Positions 61,765-64,000 of a stretch of 64,000 bases of DNA are shown here, piece after piece. The notes below the pieces were generated by a model. The model saw only the letters and a program-made list of their open reading frames with translations. It did not search any database and had not been told where the DNA came from. The stretch is taken from contig JANYGI010000023.1 in assembly GCA_025362495.1 (NCBI GenBank), forward strand, positions 22,827 to 86,826. The letters run 5' to 3'. The translations under genes and the position numbers were made by a program. Numbering within the stretch: the stretch's first letter is position 1; every line of letters begins with the position of its first letter. The DNA is from Byssovorax sp. (GTDB taxonomy: Bacteria; Myxococcota_A; Polyangia; Polyangiales; Polyangiaceae).

Positions 61765-62943
61765 TCAGCCCAGCCCGAGGATGAGCTTGGCGATGATGTT
61801 CTTCTGGATCTCGTTGGATCCGCCGTAGATCGTGGTGGCGCGGAGGTAATTGAAGGTCGACGGCACCCACTGCTCGATCGCGGGCACGGTGCCCTCGTCG
61901 TTGAACCAGGTGAGCGAGTTCATCCCCATCAATTCCATGGCGAGCTCGCCCGTCTGCTGGAGGATCTCGGAGCCACGGATCTTGAGGATCGACGACTCGG
62001 GCCCGGGCGCGTGCCCGAGCTGGGCGCCGGCGAGAGAGCGGTAGTTCGCCATCTGCAAAGCACGGTGCTTGATCTCGAGGCGAGCGATCTTGGCGCGGAA
62101 CCCGGGATCGTCGAGGAGCGACTCGCCCCCGGCCTGGGTGGCCGCGGCGATCCGCTTGATCCGCCGGATGGCGCGCGACGAGAGGCCGACCGCCGCGATG
62201 AGCGTGCGCTCGTGGCCGAGGAGGGCTTTGGCCATCGTCCAGCCGCCGTTGAGCGGCCCGACGAGGTTCTCCTTCGGGACGACGACGCCGTCGAAGAACG
62301 TCTCGCAGAAGGCCGGTGTGCCGCCGGTCGTCAAGAAGGGCTTCACGGTGACGCCCGGCGACTTGAGATCGATGAGCAGGAAGCTGATGCCGGACTGCTT
62401 CTTGGCGCTGGGATCGGTGCGGACGAGGCAGAAGATCCAGTCGGCGTACTGGGCGTAGGTGGTCCAGGTCTTCTGGCCGGTGACGACGAAGTTGCCTTTG
62501 CCGTCGTCCTCGGCGCGGGTCTTCAAGGAGGCGAGATCGCTGCCGGCGTTGGGCTCGGAGTAGCCCTGACACCACACCTCGTCGCCGGCGCTGATCTTCG
62601 GCAAGAAGCGCTGTTGCTGCGCGGGCGTGCCGAACTGGATCAGCAGCGGTCCGACCATGGAGAGGCCGAAGACAGAGAGCGTGGGCGCCCCCGAGAGCTC
62701 GAGCTCTTCGGTGAGGATGAAGCGCCTGGTGACGTCGAGCCCGGGGCCGCCGTGCTCTGCCGGCCAGTGCGGCGCGACCCACCCACGAGCAAAGAGGATC
62801 TTGTGCCACTCCATGATCTCGTGATGATCGAAGTTGCCGTCGACGGCCGCCTTGTCGCGGAGGTGGGGCGGCAGGGCCGTGCGGAGGAAGGAGCGCACTT
62901 CCTCGCGGAAAGCGAGGTGCTCCGGGCTGAAGGAGAGGTCCAT
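61765..62943 (-). CDS. Acyl-CoA dehydrogenase, large-subunit type
   Basis: 392 residues from ATG at 62943. Features: FSPEHLAFREEVRSFLR, HGGPGLDVTRRF, the substrate/FAD loop WCQGYSEPNAGSDLASLKT, WTTYAQYADWIFCLV, and the C-terminal FAD-binding ATTIYGGSNEIQKNIIA. The MCAD catalytic Glu position (E in YEGTSEI) is Gly here (IYGGSNEI), so the base is elsewhere or supplied by the partner. It is likely to form a heteromer with the small-subunit gene that follows on the same transcript. It oxidises an acyl-CoA, perhaps a branched, dicarboxylic or ring-derived one. Confidence 0.9.
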   Translation of the reverse strand: MDLSFSPEHLAFREEVRSFLRTALPPHLRDKAAVDGNFDHHEIMEWHKILFARGWVAPHWPAEHGGPGLDVTRRFILTEELELSGAPTLSVFGLSMVGPLLIQFGTPAQQQRFLPKISAGDEVWCQGYSEPNAGSDLASLKTRAEDDGKGNFVVTGQKTWTTYAQYADWIFCLVRTDPSAKKQSGISFLLIDLKSPGVTVKPFLTTGGTPAFCETFFDGVVVPKENLVGPLNGGWTMAKALLGHERTLIAAVGLSSRAIRRIKRIAAATQAGGESLLDDPGFRAKIARLEIKHRALQMANYRSLAGAQLGHAPGPESSILKIRGSEILQQTGELAMELMGMNSLTWFNDEGTVPAIEQWVPSTFNYLRATTIYGGSNEIQKNIIAKLILGLG

Positions 62944-63021
62944 GGGGCGCGGAGCTTATCCGGGCGCCGCGCGGTTCGCTACGGTCTCGACCGACAGGAG
63001 CGCTCGCGCCGGCCGTGGGAC

Positions 63022-63981
63022 TCAACCCTCCGCGGCGGGCTCGGCCTCGTCGCGCTCGACGTCGATGTGCACGAGGATCTCGGCGTCTTCCTCGATCGCG
63101 AGGACGGCGTCGCGGACGCGATCGCTGCGCGTGTGGCCCTCGCCGATGCGCATGTCGGCGGGGAGCTCGATGTGGACCTCGACGAAGAGCATGCGGCCCG
63201 CGGTGCGGGTGCGGACGCCGTGAAACCCCTCGATTTCATGGGTATCGACGAGGCCCTGGAGGACGGCGCGGAGGGCGTCGAGGCGCGCGCCCGAGATGCC
63301 GCTGTCGAGCAATTCGCCCACGCCGGTGCGGAGGAGGCCCACCGCCGAGAAGAGAACGTAGCCCGCGACGACGATGGAGAGCACGCCGTCGATGCGCTCG
63401 ATCCCGGTGGCGTAGGTGGCAATGACGCCCGCGAGGACAGCGAGGTTGGCGAAGATGTCGGTGCGGTAGTGAATCGCATCGCCTTCGATTGCCGAGGATT
63501 GCGTGCGCTTCGCGACGCGGCCGAGGTACGCGACGAGGAGCACGGTGATGATCGTGGAGGCGATCATCGTCCCGACCGTGACCGCGGCGAGGCGGAGCTC
63601 GACCGGTTGAATCACCCGGCGCACGCCCTCGATGAGGATGTACGCGCCCGATCCGCCGATCAGGAGCCCTTGCCCCGCGGTGGCGAGCGCCTCGATCTTG
63701 GCGTGACCGAAGGGATGTCCGTCGTCCGGCCCGGCGTGCGCCGCGCGGATGGCGAGCGCGTTCGCCGACGAAGCGAAGATATCCATGAGCGAGTCGACGG
63801 CGCTCGCCGTGACCGCCGCCGAGTGCCCGAGCTGCCCCGCGATGAGCTTGCCGAGCGCGAGGCCGGCCGCGACCATGGCGGCCGTGCGGCCGGCGCGCTG
63901 CGCCGCTCGCGAGCGAGCAGCACGCGCGGCGGCGCGATCATCGGTGGGGAGCGGAGCAGGAGTCGAGGTGTAGGAGGCCAC
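63022..63981 (-). CDS. Cation diffusion facilitator (CDF) transporter
   Basis: 319 residues from ATG at 63981. Six hydrophobic helices follow a short basic N-terminal part. Transport-site residues are visible: Asp pair in SAVDSLMDIFAS in helix 2, and His-x3-Asp in DAIHYRTDIFAN in helix 5. GHPFGHAKIEAL is the family's conserved helix-2/3 loop. The C-terminal cytoplasmic domain shows FVEVHIELPAD and LVHIDVERD, as in FieF/YiiP. It exports divalent metals (Zn, Fe, Mn, Cd) in exchange for protons. The DxxxD/HxxxD site fits the Zn/Fe type. It is the last gene in the window; nothing is readable from 63982 to 64000. Confidence 0.95.
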   Translation of the reverse strand: MASYTSTPAPLPTDDRAAARAARSRAAQRAGRTAAMVAAGLALGKLIAGQLGHSAAVTASAVDSLMDIFASSANALAIRAAHAGPDDGHPFGHAKIEALATAGQGLLIGGSGAYILIEGVRRVIQPVELRLAAVTVGTMIASTIITVLLVAYLGRVAKRTQSSAIEGDAIHYRTDIFANLAVLAGVIATYATGIERIDGVLSIVVAGYVLFSAVGLLRTGVGELLDSGISGARLDALRAVLQGLVDTHEIEGFHGVRTRTAGRMLFVEVHIELPADMRIGEGHTRSDRVRDAVLAIEEDAEILVHIDVERDEAEPAAEG

Positions 63982-64000
63982 GCCGGGGGAGCATGGAACG

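Overview
The window is a high-GC chromosomal segment that looks like a member of Myxococcota, most likely the Polyangia (Sorangium/Polyangium-like) lineage. This rests on inference from content: very strong G/C in third codon positions, many lipoproteins with Ser/Gly linkers, a Ser/Thr kinase with a PEGA-like tail, an FHA-sigma54 activator, an ECF sigma/FecR operon, a MYXO-CTERM-like protease tail, and CHAT/TPR proteins. No rRNA, tRNA, CRISPR array, insertion sequence or prophage was seen. About 54 genes fill the window and few gaps reach 300 bases.

Layout. 0-6 kb: a SUFU-domain protein, then a tight overlapping operon of an ECF-like sigma factor, a single-pass membrane protein that should be its anti-sigma factor, and an exported TPR-CHAT protease-like lipoprotein. 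5.5-8.3 kb: a small lipoprotein and a glycosidase-like lipoprotein ending in two SLH repeats. 8.4-14.6 kb: rho with a readable promoter and about 200-base leader, acylphosphatase, a HEAT/TPR-type envelope protein, a GT-C/DUF2723-like membrane protein and a lipoprotein. 14.7-20.2 kb: a Rieske fusion protein, a YqiA-like esterase, a membrane protein, an ArsA-type ATPase and a CysH-type reductase. 20.3-25.4 kb: a co-directional cluster of a papain-like protease with a very acidic N-terminus, a HAD phosphatase, a LarA-family protein and a HExxH protein resembling the alpha-ketoglutarate peptide hydroxylase family. 25.4-34.7 kb: small single-function genes, a trypsin-like protease, a lipoprotein esterase, a parvulin lipoprotein and a membrane sulfatase-like protein. 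34.8-37.9 kb: a second sigma system (ECF sigma, FecR-TPR, outer-membrane protein) with an ATGA coupling. 38-45 kb: small lipoproteins, a nine-repeat cysteine-rich lipoprotein, a PAP2 membrane protein, an FHA-sigma54 activator and a frameshifted cysteine-rich lipoprotein. 44-51 kb (minus strand): a TPR/PEGA-like protein, a Ser/Thr kinase, a large HEAT protein and a secreted two-domain beta-gamma-crystallin-like protein. 51-64 kb: a 2-hydroxyacid dehydrogenase, an S24/S26-like protein, a 1915-residue TPR protein, a YCII protein, an anchored lipoprotein, a pair of acyl-CoA dehydrogenases and a CDF transporter.

How genes may work together. Two observations stand out. First, the sigma/membrane anti-sigma/TPR-CHAT operon resembles in its parts the sigma-releasing protease branch of type III-E CRISPR (TPR-CHAT, Csx30, RpoE), but without CRISPR and with an exported protease. 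Second, two distant secreted-protein genes (42.9 kb plus strand, 50.9 kb minus strand) share a sigma54-type -24/-12 element of the form TGGCCCG-N4-[CG]TGC-T. Each also has an upstream TTGTGCA-N7/9-TGCACAA palindrome. An FHA-sigma54 activator lies directly beside one of them, which suggests a small local regulon.
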